A stretch of DNA of 36,752 nt from Saccharospirillum impatiens DSM 12546 (GTDB lineage Bacteria; Pseudomonadota; Gammaproteobacteria; Pseudomonadales; Natronospirillaceae). The position numbers and the translations under genes are program-made. Of the stretch, positions 16,864-25,300 are shown piece by piece; positions within the stretch are counted from its first letter, which is position 1, and the number at the start of each line of letters is the position of its first letter. The stretch covers positions 1 to 36,752 of the forward strand of contig NZ_AUIH01000041.1 in NCBI RefSeq assembly GCF_000423605.1. Direction: 5' to 3'. Under the pieces are notes generated by a model. It did not search any database and was not told where the DNA came from. It saw nothing but the letters and a program-made list of their open reading frames with translations.

Positions 16864-17190
16864 TCAAAGGCCCGACTCGAAACGTCGGAAAGCAGCCGCC
16901 AGCTTATTATAGTCGATAGAGTAATCGCCGTTTTGAATGGCAGTGCGGATGCTGTCGACCTTTTCCTGGTCGATGTCTGGCAGTTGCTGCACCTTGCTGT
17001 TGACCGTTCGCAACACTTCAGCGCGATCCGACAGTTTGACCACATCGTCTGCGTTCTTACCGCTTTCACTCTTATTACCAGCTGGAGCACTTTCTGTGCC
17101 AACTTTTTTGGTTGCCGGAGCATTGTCACTTTCCCGACTCTTGGCAGACCCTGTTTGTCCCGATGAAAGGCCGTTCAGGTTAATGGCCAT
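16864..17190 (-). CDS. flgM: Anti-sigma-28 factor FlgM
   Basis: This 108-residue protein starts MAINLNGLSSGQ, a typical FlgM start, and has a disordered, Ser/Lys-rich first half. The C-terminal sigma-28-binding part is DDVVKLSDRAEVLRTV...DQEKVDSIRTAIQNGDYSID followed by KLAAAF. FlgM holds FliA inactive until the hook is finished and is then exported. ATG 17190 was chosen because AGGTGA lies 5 bases before it; a GTG three codons upstream lacks such a site. A FliA-type promoter lies 40 bp upstream, giving the usual feedback loop. Confidence 0.9.
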   Translation of the reverse strand: MAINLNGLSSGQTGSAKSRESDNAPATKKVGTESAPAGNKSESGKNADDVVKLSDRAEVLRTVNSKVQQLPDIDQEKVDSIRTAIQNGDYSIDYNKLAAAFRRFESGL

Positions 17191-17229
17191 TGCGATCACC
17201 TCATGTGAAGTTGGTTTTTCCTGAAGGGG

Positions 17230-17256
17230 GTAGCGGCCCTGACTTCAGAAACTTAA
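17230..17256 (-). promoter_or_regulatory. Sigma-28 (FliA) promoter of flgM-flgN
   Basis: Read on the minus strand, TTAAGTTT (-35, 7 of 8 to TAAAGTTT) is followed after exactly 11 bases by GCCGCTAC (-10, 6 of 8 to GCCGATAA). The -10 ends 40 bases before the flgM ATG. Spacing and sequence both fit the enterobacterial/pseudomonad FliA consensus. Confidence 0.75.
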
Positions 17257-17340
17257 GTGAATTTTGTGAAGAAAGTCAGTTTTTTTTCTTAAAACAGTGT
17301 ATCAATGCAGCGAAAACCCGGCCAGTCGAGTCGATGCAAC

Positions 17341-18150
17341 TCATCTGCCCGGAATTTCGACCACGCCCTTTGATTTCACATAGGCATGAATGGTTTGCCG
17401 GGATGACAGGTTTATCACTGGTATTTGTTGCCCCTGCGTGCCATCTCGCAGCGCCTCGCCTTCTGTTTGCACGGATAGTCCTGTTCCGGTGGCGACTATA
17501 ATAACCCGATCACCACGCTCGATCATCACCGGTGGTTTGGCAACGAAGGGTGTTACCACGGTACCCTGAGTCAGATTCCGGGCCACTTCATACCCGGTCA
17601 GTTCGGAAGAGCGGGTATAGTGGCCCTGGCGGAGCGTGGACAGATCCGTCAGGGCCAGGCTTAGATCAGCAGGGGTCAGGCGCTGTCCCCGTGAAATGCT
17701 TCGTGCCGTTACGACGACTGGAACCTTGACCGTCAACCCAACCGGAAGGTAAACCTGCCAGCCAAGTTCCTGGCAGGCGACCCGGGGTGTGAGTCGGCTC
17801 GACAACGAACTACCACGCCAGTCGACAAGCAGGGGGGCGGGGCAGAGGGCCAGGTTAGCGGTCGCATCATTGACGGTGATCGAGGTGGATATGTGCTCCG
17901 AAGGGACGTCCGGGTGATCCTCCCGGACTCGCTGCAGCAGTGATTGCTCGACTGCCTCAACAATCTGCTGGCCAGCTTCCTGGCCAATGGTCTCGGCCGA
18001 GTGGGCCAGGGTTGTCAGACCGGTCAGCGTTAGCAGCAGCCCGGCAATCAAAGCACCGGGTATCTTTAGCCGGTGTGACCGCAAAGTCGACTGGCTGCGG
18101 CCTGTTAAACATTCTGAAACATCCGCCGATAGGTACAAATGAACTAACAT
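17341..18150 (-). CDS. flgA: Flagellar P-ring assembly chaperone FlgA
   Basis: This 269-residue periplasmic protein assists FlgI polymerisation into the P ring. After a long, positively charged start (about 30 residues) comes a hydrophobic stretch, GALIAGLLLTLTGLTTLAHS, with signal cleavage likely after AHS or SAE. The C-terminal half has the SAF fold: VPVVVTARSISRGQRLTPAD, then TRSSELTGYEVARNLTQGTV and GTGLSVQTEGEALRDGTQGQ. AAGGA 7 bases before ATG 18150 supports this start despite the long n-region. It is divergent from cheV, with a sigma-54 promoter-like site at 18308-18323. Confidence 0.9.
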   Translation of the reverse strand: MLVHLYLSADVSECLTGRSQSTLRSHRLKIPGALIAGLLLTLTGLTTLAHSAETIGQEAGQQIVEAVEQSLLQRVREDHPDVPSEHISTSITVNDATANLALCPAPLLVDWRGSSLSSRLTPRVACQELGWQVYLPVGLTVKVPVVVTARSISRGQRLTPADLSLALTDLSTLRQGHYTRSSELTGYEVARNLTQGTVVTPFVAKPPVMIERGDRVIIVATGTGLSVQTEGEALRDGTQGQQIPVINLSSRQTIHAYVKSKGVVEIPGR

Positions 18151-18307
18151 GCAGTTGTCCTTGGACGATTGACGACTATGCTTGGGGCAAAGTCACCGTA
18201 AAATGGGCGCCTACCAGAAATGAGGTGCTCCCTGGCAGATATGCCGTGGGTGCTGTCGCCAGTAAATTGACGAAATGTTCCGGATGGCGCCTGTGTTACA
18301 GTCTTTC

Positions 18308-18323
18308 TGCAAGGGCTGTGCCG
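18308..18323 (-). promoter_or_regulatory. Candidate sigma-54 promoter of flgA
   Basis: On the minus strand CGGCACAGCCCTTGCA matches the sigma-54 consensus TGGCACG-N4-TTGCA closely, with GG and GC elements separated by the required ten bases. It lies about 158 bp upstream of flgA, giving a long leader. Sigma-54 control of flgA is known in polar-flagellate gammaproteobacteria. Confidence 0.6.
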
Positions 18324-18417
18324 ACCTTTCAGCAGAGGCTTGTCTGACTGCCGCAGGTATACTGTGGGAGTCGGGCGCGGTGTCCGGCAGTTAACCGTAT
18401 TATCAGTGGAGAATCCT

Positions 18418-19374
18418 ATGGCCGGTGTTCTGGACAGTGTGAACCAGCGTACGCAGTTGGTCGGGCAAAACCGCCTGGAGTTGCTGCTGTTCCGCCTTAA
18501 TGGTGAGCAGATTTACGGCATCAACGTATTCAAGGTCAAAGAGGTGCTTCAGTGCCCCAAGCTGACCCAGATGCCGCATGCCAGCAAGGTAGTGAAAGGG
18601 GTTGCCCACATTCGTGGCGGTACTATTCCCATTCTCGATCTGAGTGTGGCGACGGGCAACTCGCCGATTGAGCATATTGAAGACAAGTTCACCATCATCA
18701 CTGAATACAATATGAAGAGTCAGGGCTTCCTGGTTCAGGGTGTCGAACGCATCATCAACATCAACTGGGAAGATGTGCAGCCACCACCAAAAGGCACGGG
18801 TCATGACCACTTTTTGACGGCTGTGACCAAGTACGACAACAAACTGGTCGAAATCATCGATGTCGAGAAGATTCTGGCCGACGTCACACCCATGCAGGAA
18901 GACTTCAATGAAGACCTGCTGACCCCGGAAGTAGCCGCCAGCGCTGTATCAAAACAGGTTCTGATTGTTGATGACTCAAAGATTGCGCGTAAACAGATTC
19001 AGCGAACTCTGGAAAAAATCGGGTTAACAGTCGTCGCACTGAATGATGGTCGTGAGGCGCTTAATCATTTGCTGGCTCTGATTGACGAAGGTGTGGAGCC
19101 AGTCGAGCGTTACCCTATTATTATTTCTGATATCGAAATGCCGGAGATGGATGGCTACACCCTGACGTATGAAATTCGCAATCACCCTCAGTTGAAAGGC
19201 GCTTACATTGTACTGCATACCTCGCTTAGCGGTGTCTTCAATAAAGCCATGGTGCAAAAGGTGGGTGCCAATGATTTTCTGGCCAAGTTCCAGCCTGATA
19301 TGCTGGCCCAACTGGTGATTGAGCGTATTACCAATCTGGGTGGGAATTTGCCAGCGATCGAAGGAGAGGCATGA
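18418..19374 (+). CDS. cheV: Chemotaxis protein CheV (CheW-receiver coupling protein)
   Basis: This 318-residue protein has a CheW-like coupling domain at about residues 20-165 (LLLFRLNGEQIYGINVFKVK, later VKGVAHIRGGTIPILDLS) joined to a receiver at about 178-310. The receiver has acidic residues Asp185/Asp186 (VDDSK), phospho-acceptor Asp238 (ISDIEMPEMDG) and Lys290. CheV links chemoreceptors to CheA and is thought to adapt receptor output when phosphorylated. ATG 18418 has GGAGA about 7 bases upstream; the frame is open further back, but those residues are unlike the family. It precedes cheR, as in Pseudomonas and Vibrio. Confidence 0.93.
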   Translation: MAGVLDSVNQRTQLVGQNRLELLLFRLNGEQIYGINVFKVKEVLQCPKLTQMPHASKVVKGVAHIRGGTIPILDLSVATGNSPIEHIEDKFTIITEYNMKSQGFLVQGVERIININWEDVQPPPKGTGHDHFLTAVTKYDNKLVEIIDVEKILADVTPMQEDFNEDLLTPEVAASAVSKQVLIVDDSKIARKQIQRTLEKIGLTVVALNDGREALNHLLALIDEGVEPVERYPIIISDIEMPEMDGYTLTYEIRNHPQLKGAYIVLHTSLSGVFNKAMVQKVGANDFLAKFQPDMLAQLVIERITNLGGNLPAIEGEA

Positions 19375-19480
19375 TAGGTTCGGCGAGTACGGTCAGCCCA
19401 ACATCTGGCGAGTGCCGGGTTTATTCAATGCTGCCAGTTCAGCAAACCCCGTGTCCACGGGCGCAGGAGTGCAGGGATTA

Positions 19481-20305
19481 ATGGTCGACGTTGAAAAAGG
19501 GTACCAGGCATTCTGTGATTACCTTGAAAAGCACAGTGGCATTTGTCTGGGTGCCAGCAAGCAGTATCTGGTATCCAGCCGGCTGAGAAAGATATTGCAG
19601 CAGGCTGACATTACCACTTTACAGGATTTGGTCACGGCCATTCAGCGACCCGGTGGTCAGAAACTACGGGCTGAAGTGATTGATGCCATGACGACCAACG
19701 AAACCCTATGGTTTCGCGATATCCACCCGTTCAGAATTCTCGAAGAAAAGCTGCTGCCAGAGTTTTACCAGCAGCGCGGTGCTCGTCCGTTACGAATTTG
19801 GTCTGCAGCCTGCTCTACCGGGCAGGAGCCTTATTCAATTTCCATGATGATCGAAGAGTACAAAGCACGGAATCGGCTGGTTAGCGGCGGCGAGAAAATC
19901 GTGGCAACCGACATCTCCGCCTCTGTGTTGGATGCAGCCAAGTCTGCCGAATATGCCATGCTGGCCATTGGCCGCGGGCTCGACCCCGAACGCTTAAAAA
20001 AGCATTTTGTCGAGGCACCGAATGGCCGCTGGAAGGTCAAACCAGGCATCGCCCAGCGGGTTGAATATCGCTCGCTGAACTTGCAAGACAGCTACGCCTT
20101 GTTGGGAAAATTTGACATCGTCTTCTGTCGCAATGTACTGATCTACTTCACCGGCGACCTCAAGCGCGACATCCTGACCCGCATTCACGCTACTCTGAAT
20201 CCGGGTGGCTATTTACTGGTCGGCGCGTCGGAAGCTGTGAACGGCCTGAACGATCTCTATGAAATGGTGCATTGCCGGCCGGGAATTATTTACCGCAAGC
20301 GCTGA
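19481..20305 (+). CDS. cheR: Chemoreceptor methyltransferase CheR
   Basis: This 274-residue S-adenosylmethionine-dependent enzyme methylates glutamates of chemoreceptors. The N-terminal helical domain has YLEKHSGICLGASKQYLVSS. It is followed by TTNETLWFRD (the family's TxNETxFFR motif), the SAM-binding IWSAACSTGQEPYSISM, ATDISASVLDAAK and DIVFCRNVLIYF. ATG 19481 (with AGGGA just before it) begins MVDVEKGYQAFCDYLE, a normal CheR start. Upstream in-frame codons back to 19319 lie partly in cheV and are unlike the family. The gap to cheV is 106 bp. Confidence 0.93.
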   Translation: MVDVEKGYQAFCDYLEKHSGICLGASKQYLVSSRLRKILQQADITTLQDLVTAIQRPGGQKLRAEVIDAMTTNETLWFRDIHPFRILEEKLLPEFYQQRGARPLRIWSAACSTGQEPYSISMMIEEYKARNRLVSGGEKIVATDISASVLDAAKSAEYAMLAIGRGLDPERLKKHFVEAPNGRWKVKPGIAQRVEYRSLNLQDSYALLGKFDIVFCRNVLIYFTGDLKRDILTRIHATLNPGGYLLVGASEAVNGLNDLYEMVHCRPGIIYRKR

Positions 20306-20374
20306 GTTGGGCATCACGAAACCGTTCGATAAAACCGCTTTTGCGGGTGGTAAAATCAACCAACTAATCGCTCC

Positions 20375-20401
20375 CTCTCCCGTCCCGCGGGCTGGGGAGA
20401 G
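20375..20401. repeat. GC-rich hairpin between cheR and flgB (REP-like)
   Basis: CTCTCCC (20375-20381) pairs with GGGAGAG (20395-20401), and the intervening sequence contains the self-complementary CCCGCGGG (20384-20391). No T run follows, so an intrinsic terminator is unlikely; it looks like a REP-type repeat. A second small hairpin, TGCGGT-TTC-ACCGCA, follows at 20418-20432. Together with the flgB promoter these fill the 324-bp gene-free gap after cheR. Confidence 0.5.
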
Positions 20402-20520
20402 AGTTAGAGAGTTAACGTGCGGTTTCACCGCATTCCAGTCGACACTCCATTAGGACCGACCGATCTGTCACCATCCCGCTTCCTTCCGCACTATCGGTCA
20501 AGCCTTGCCGCTTTGCCGCT

Positions 20521-20572
20521 AATAACTTCTTAATATCTCCTAAGTTATTGATATATAAGTAAAAAATAACTT
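20521..20572. promoter_or_regulatory. Three copies of AATAACTT upstream of and overlapping the flgB promoter
   Basis: AATAACTT occurs at 20521-20528 and 20565-20572 in direct orientation, and as its reverse complement AAGTTATT at 20542-20549. Centres are about 21 and 23 bp apart, two turns of the helix. The last copy touches the -24 element of the sigma-54 promoter. An activator or repressor such as FlrC/FleQ could bind; the known consensus of those proteins was not matched here. Confidence 0.45.
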
Positions 20573-20587
20573 GGCACTAGCATTGCA
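20572..20587 (+). promoter_or_regulatory. Sigma-54 promoter of flgBCDE
   Basis: TGGCACTAGCATTGCA is a near-perfect sigma-54 promoter (consensus TGGCACG-N4-TTGCA) with GG and GC ten bases apart. It lies 42 bases before the flgB ATG in an otherwise AT-rich stretch. Confidence 0.85.
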
Positions 20588-20629
20588 ATACCTTCTGTGA
20601 ATTCAGAAAAACGGCAATGAGGTTCCATC

Positions 20630-21028
20630 ATGGCGGCATTGGGCTTTAACAATTCACTGGGTATCCACGACAACGCTTTGTTGGTGCGTGCCCAGCGTTC
20701 CGAAGTGTTGGCCAATAATCTGGCCAATGCGGATACACCGGGGTTTAAGGCTCGAGATATTGATTTTCAGGCCATTTTGCGCGGTGAGGTGCAACGCACC
20801 GAGAACCTGGAGGTCAACCGGACCCAGAGCAACCACATCCCGGGTCGGTCAGGAGGTGATACAGAGTTGTTCTACCGGAACCCCTATCAGCCTTCGATCG
20901 ATGGCAATACGGTGGACTCCAACGTTGAAAATGCTGAATTCACCAAGAATGCCATGTCGTATAACGCCAGTTTTGATTTTCTGAACCGTAAATTCAAAGG
21001 CCTGACCAGCGCGATCAAGGGGCAATAA
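20630..21028 (+). CDS. flgB: Flagellar proximal rod protein FlgB
   Basis: This 132-residue protein is exported by the flagellar type III system and forms part of the proximal rod. The axial-family N-terminus is clear: RAQRSEVLANNLANADTPGF at about residues 22-41, with the ANNLANxxTPGFK motif. The C-terminal helix contains VDSNVENAEFTKNAMSYN, equivalent to the usual VDxxxExxxMxxN segment. TGAGG lies 8 bases before the ATG. It is the first gene of the sigma-54-driven operon, and flgC starts 2 bp after it. Confidence 0.94.
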   Translation: MAALGFNNSLGIHDNALLVRAQRSEVLANNLANADTPGFKARDIDFQAILRGEVQRTENLEVNRTQSNHIPGRSGGDTELFYRNPYQPSIDGNTVDSNVENAEFTKNAMSYNASFDFLNRKFKGLTSAIKGQ

Positions 21029-21030
21029 TC

Positions 21031-21471
21031 ATGTCACTGTCGAACATTATTAATATTGCCGGTACCGGCATGAATGCCCAGTCGATCCGGCTGAACACCA
21101 CGGCCAGTAATCTGGCCAATGCGCAGAGTGTTAGCTCGAGTGAGGAAGATACCTACCGGGCGCGCAAACCGATTTTTCAGGTGTTACAGCAGGCGGGTAT
21201 GGACCGTGACTGGTCGAACGTCGACCTTGATCATGATGTAGGTCGGGGGGTGAACGTTCGAGGCATTGTCGAGAAAGAAGACCCGCTTGATATCCGTTAC
21301 GACCCAACGCATCCGTTCGCGGACGAAGAGGGCTATGTCTACTACCCGAACGTCAACGTGGTGGAAGAGATGGCCGATATGATCTCTGCTCAGCGCAGTT
21401 TTACGGTGAACGTGGAAGTGTTCAATACCGCCAAGACCATGCTGCAGAAAACGCTGACGATGGGCCAGTAA
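21031..21471 (+). CDS. flgC: Flagellar proximal rod protein FlgC
   Basis: This 146-residue rod protein has the N-terminal D0 motif GMNAQSIRLNTTASNLANAQ and the family's C-terminal YPNVNVVEEMADMISAQRSF. The length is close to the usual 135-150. Two bases separate it from flgB and 55 from flgD. The stretch around DRDWSNVDLDHDVGRGV is where FlgC proteins vary. Confidence 0.94.
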   Translation: MSLSNIINIAGTGMNAQSIRLNTTASNLANAQSVSSSEEDTYRARKPIFQVLQQAGMDRDWSNVDLDHDVGRGVNVRGIVEKEDPLDIRYDPTHPFADEEGYVYYPNVNVVEEMADMISAQRSFTVNVEVFNTAKTMLQKTLTMGQ

Positions 21472-21526
21472 CCCGTGAATCCTATGAAAACCAGTTGGGG
21501 CGAGTGCGCCTGCAAGAGGAATCATC

Positions 21527-22279
21527 ATGGCTGACATTAACGATGCAACCGGCGCCGGCGCGCTGAGCCAGTACGATATTGCTCAGAAAAAGCCGAAGGA
21601 AAACTCGTCCAATGAGCTGGGCAAGGATGACTTCCTTAAGCTGATGATCGCTCAGCTCAACAACCAGAACCCGCTTGAACCTCAGGCCAATGCCGAATTT
21701 GTGGCCCAGTTGGCGCAGTTCTCCCAGGTCGAAGGCATTCAGAATATGAGCAAGGGGTTCGAGTCTTTGTCGAACTCTTATAAGTCTTCTCAGGCTTTGC
21801 AGGCAAGCTCGTTGGTCGGCGGTGCTGTAACCATTGAAGGCAATCAGGAAAGCCTGCTGCGCCATGGTGAACTGGTGTTTGGTATGGCCGACGTGCCTTC
21901 AGGCGCAGGTGGCGTGATGCTCCAGATCACCAACAGTGAGGGCGAAATGGTGGAGTCGGTTCCATTGGGAAATCAGCCAGCGGGTGAGCTGAACTTTAAG
22001 TGGGATGGGGCCAATCTCGAAGTGAACGGGGAGATGGCCGACATTGACTACGATAAGTTCCCGACCGATGAAGACGGCAATATTATTCCGCACGATGCCG
22101 GTGTGTACCGGTTCAGCGTGGTGGGTAACGTCGCCGGGGAGCAACAAGCTCTGGGCACCCACACCAGCGCCCGGGTCGATTCAGTGACCCTGGGGCAGGA
22201 CAGTGACCTGCAGTTGAACCTGGCCGGTGGCGGCAACATCACCATGAGCGATGTAAAACAGATTAATCAGGTGTACTGA
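21527..22279 (+). CDS. flgD: Flagellar hook assembly scaffold FlgD
   Basis: This 250-residue protein caps the growing hook and is shed when the hook is complete. The conserved FlgD N-terminal segment is GKDDFLKLMIAQLNNQNPLE (residues about 32-51) followed by EFVAQLAQFSQVEGIQNM. The C-terminal half has the FlgD Tudor-like and FnIII-like parts (ITNSEGEMVESVPLGNQPAG; DAGVYRFSVVG). AGAGGAA lies before ATG 21527. It must cap an unusually large hook subunit here; its own length is only slightly above typical. Confidence 0.93.
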   Translation: MADINDATGAGALSQYDIAQKKPKENSSNELGKDDFLKLMIAQLNNQNPLEPQANAEFVAQLAQFSQVEGIQNMSKGFESLSNSYKSSQALQASSLVGGAVTIEGNQESLLRHGELVFGMADVPSGAGGVMLQITNSEGEMVESVPLGNQPAGELNFKWDGANLEVNGEMADIDYDKFPTDEDGNIIPHDAGVYRFSVVGNVAGEQQALGTHTSARVDSVTLGQDSDLQLNLAGGGNITMSDVKQINQVY

Positions 22280-22377
22280 ACGGCGTTTATAAGCCAAACG
22301 TTCGAACCGTACATCAGGAACCGTTACCGGTGATGGCTTCATCCCGGATTTGAACAGCGCAGTGCGAGGAGCAACCC

Positions 22378-25300
22378 ATGAGTTTTGGTACTGGCCTGAG
22401 CGGCATCGCCGCCGCAAACAAAGACCTGCAAGTGACCGGCAATAACATTGCCAACGCCAGCACGACTGGTTTCAAAACCAGTCGGACTGAGTTCGGTGAT
22501 GCGTATACCAACTCCTTTCTCGGCTACGGGCAGGATAAGGCTGGCGCAGGTGTGCGTGTCAGCAACATCGGGCAAAAATTCGATCAGGGGAACATCAGCC
22601 AAACCAACTCGGCGCTTGACCTGGCGGTTGATGGCAATGGCTTTTTTGTCATGGAATACCCGAACGGGTCAGTTACTTATACGCGCTCTGGCATATTCGG
22701 TGTGGATAAAGAAGGCTTTATCACCGGCAACACCGGCGCCAAATTGCAGGGTTTTGGGGTTAACGAAAATGGCATTGTTAACGGTGTGTTGACCGACCTT
22801 GAAGTCGATACCGGCAACCAGCCGCCGCGTGGTACGCACGGCGTTGATTCCCGCGTTAACGTGCCCGCAGGTGCTCAGGTCCTGCAGCAGGATGGCACCA
22901 TCACACAGACTAACGGGTTAGCCATTGGTGCCGCACAAACGGGTTCTTTGGTGGATACCAATTCAACCCTCTCTACTGTCGGGTTTCCCACTACAGCAGG
23001 CAGTGCGGCCACGTATCAGGGTGATCCCGTCGGGGTAGGCTTGCCCTGGACACCAAGCGCCGTTGAAGCGTCCTGGACGTTCGACGTGACCATTCAAGGC
23101 CCTAACATCAATGGTGGTACCGCGCCGCTGACCGCAAACCTGCAGCCTTTCAGAGACACGGCGACCTATAATACCGTTGCTGACATGGTTGCAGCGATTA
23201 ATGGGACCATACAGTCAGATGCCAGTTTGGCTGGCAAAATACGGGCGGTTGAAAACCCTGCAGGCACCATCACGTTCGAAACCAATGGTGTGTATGCTAC
23301 GGACGGAACCTCTTTTGTTGGCTTGGCAAACTCAACCGGCACCCTGTTAGATGCGGGTTGGATGAACTTTGCAACACCAACGGTCACATCGCCGGTTGCC
23401 GGTGCTGAGTTGTTCACCGGAGGCGGGTTCATCGATCTGACGTCGGACCCTGGTCAACCGGCCAGTATCCAGGGCAATGACCAGATGGCGCTTGAGTACA
23501 ACAACTTTATTCCCGGAACAAATACGACACTGACCAGTGGTACCACGCTTAATACCCTGGACAATACCGACCCCTTTGCCAACGCCGATGCGGGCAATGA
23601 CATCGTGTTTAATATCAACGTGGGTTCTTTGAGCAGTGCCGTTACCATGACGGTGCCAGCGGGGGGCTATGCCAACCAGGCCGCCTTTGCTACGGCCATT
23701 GAAACGGCCGTCAATGGTGCATTGGGGGCCAATACCGTCATCGCTAACGTCGACGGTGCGACCAACCGACTGGTTATGAGTACCGATACGGGGGTGGGTA
23801 TTGGCCCTCAGGACATCAGCATTATTCACAATGCGGGTACAACAACTTCCTCGATCAATATGAATACGGTGGGCATGGCGGTGTCTTCGGCACCTGCTCC
23901 CACGCGTGTTTTGGGTAATCCGGATACGCCCTTTAACAATCAGTTGGACATTACGGTTGACGGCGGTGCTCCGCTGACTATTACCATTCCACCGGGTAGT
24001 TATGCGAGCTACAACGAACTGGCCGATCAGATTCGGACACAAATTCAAACGACGCCCGGTCTTGCCGGTGAAATAAACGTGTCACATGTCAATGGTCGAC
24101 TGGTACTCGAACGCACTGACATCGGCGAGTTTCCTATTGATGTCGATGTGGCTGACCCGGCGACAGGGGAGTCTGTCGATGCACTGGGCCTGACCAGTAG
24201 CACCAAAACAGTGGGTACCGAACCGATCGATCGCAGTCACTCATTTCGGGTCAACTTGACAGTGCCTGCGCCTGATGAAGAAAACCGGTCCGGCTCTGTA
24301 GTCATCAGCCTGGATGAAACCATACTGTCTGTAGACCAGTTGGCGGCCGCTATTAACCGCGAGTTGGCTGCTGTGCCCGAAGAGGATTACATCGGCGTTC
24401 AAGCTGAAGTAGTAAGGGACGAAAGCGGGAATAAGAAGCTGCAATTTGTCGCCGCTCAGGAGGGTGAGGCTGCCATTGTATCAATCACCAATATCCTGGC
24501 TCCCGGTGATGATCTGGACGTTGAGCAGTTGTCTGCATTGTTGCAAGTTGACTCTTTCGACGCTAACTACCTGGAGGTGGGTGAAGCCGCCATTACCAAC
24601 GGCTATCCCGAGCAATCATTGGTACTGTTCAATGAGGAGGCAGACGAACGGACGCCCATAACCATTCCAGAAGGCTCCACGGCTGCACAGATAGCGGCCC
24701 AGCTCAGTCAGGAAGCGGGTGTGGATGCCGAAGCGGAAACGGTCGTGCGGTTGTTGTCGGAGAATTATGGCAACGCGGGCGACATGGACATCATCATCAA
24801 CGGTCAGCGAATCACCGCGAATTCGTATCAGGACATGGTGGATGAGATCAACCAGTATCAGCAGTCGTCTTTGAACAGTATTACCGCTGAACTGGACAGC
24901 GACACCGGTGACATTGTGATCACGTCATCGACTGGCATCGATGTGTCGGTCTCTGTCGATTCGCCCAATGACAACGACACCATGACCGTTCAGGGCGGTC
25001 AGGGTACTGCACCTGTCGTTCTGGGCGGCCAACCAGGCGCAGAGGTTAACGCCAGAATTGGTGGTTTTGTCGACATCATTCTCAACGAAGGCTTTACTCT
25101 GATTGAACCGGATCCGCGTGTGACGGGGCTGTTCAACGGGCTGACACCCAATAGTTTTGAAGACTACACGATCAATGCCTTCAACCCGGATGATACCTCA
25201 ACTTACAACGAAGTGGCGTCGTTGCCAATCTATGACTCCATCGGTAATCAGCATCAGTTGCAGATGTTCTACGTCAAGAACCCGGGCGATGAAAACCGAC

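Noticed and set aside
18285-18300. Sigma-54-like sequence TGGCGCCTGTGTTACA upstream of cheV
   Set aside because: Spacing fits, but the nearly invariant GC of the -12 box is AC and the -24 box has two changes; too weak to call.
23347-24048. 233-codon minus-strand frame inside flgE
   Set aside because: It is a shadow of the real flgE frame, rich in His/Arg/Gly with no motif.
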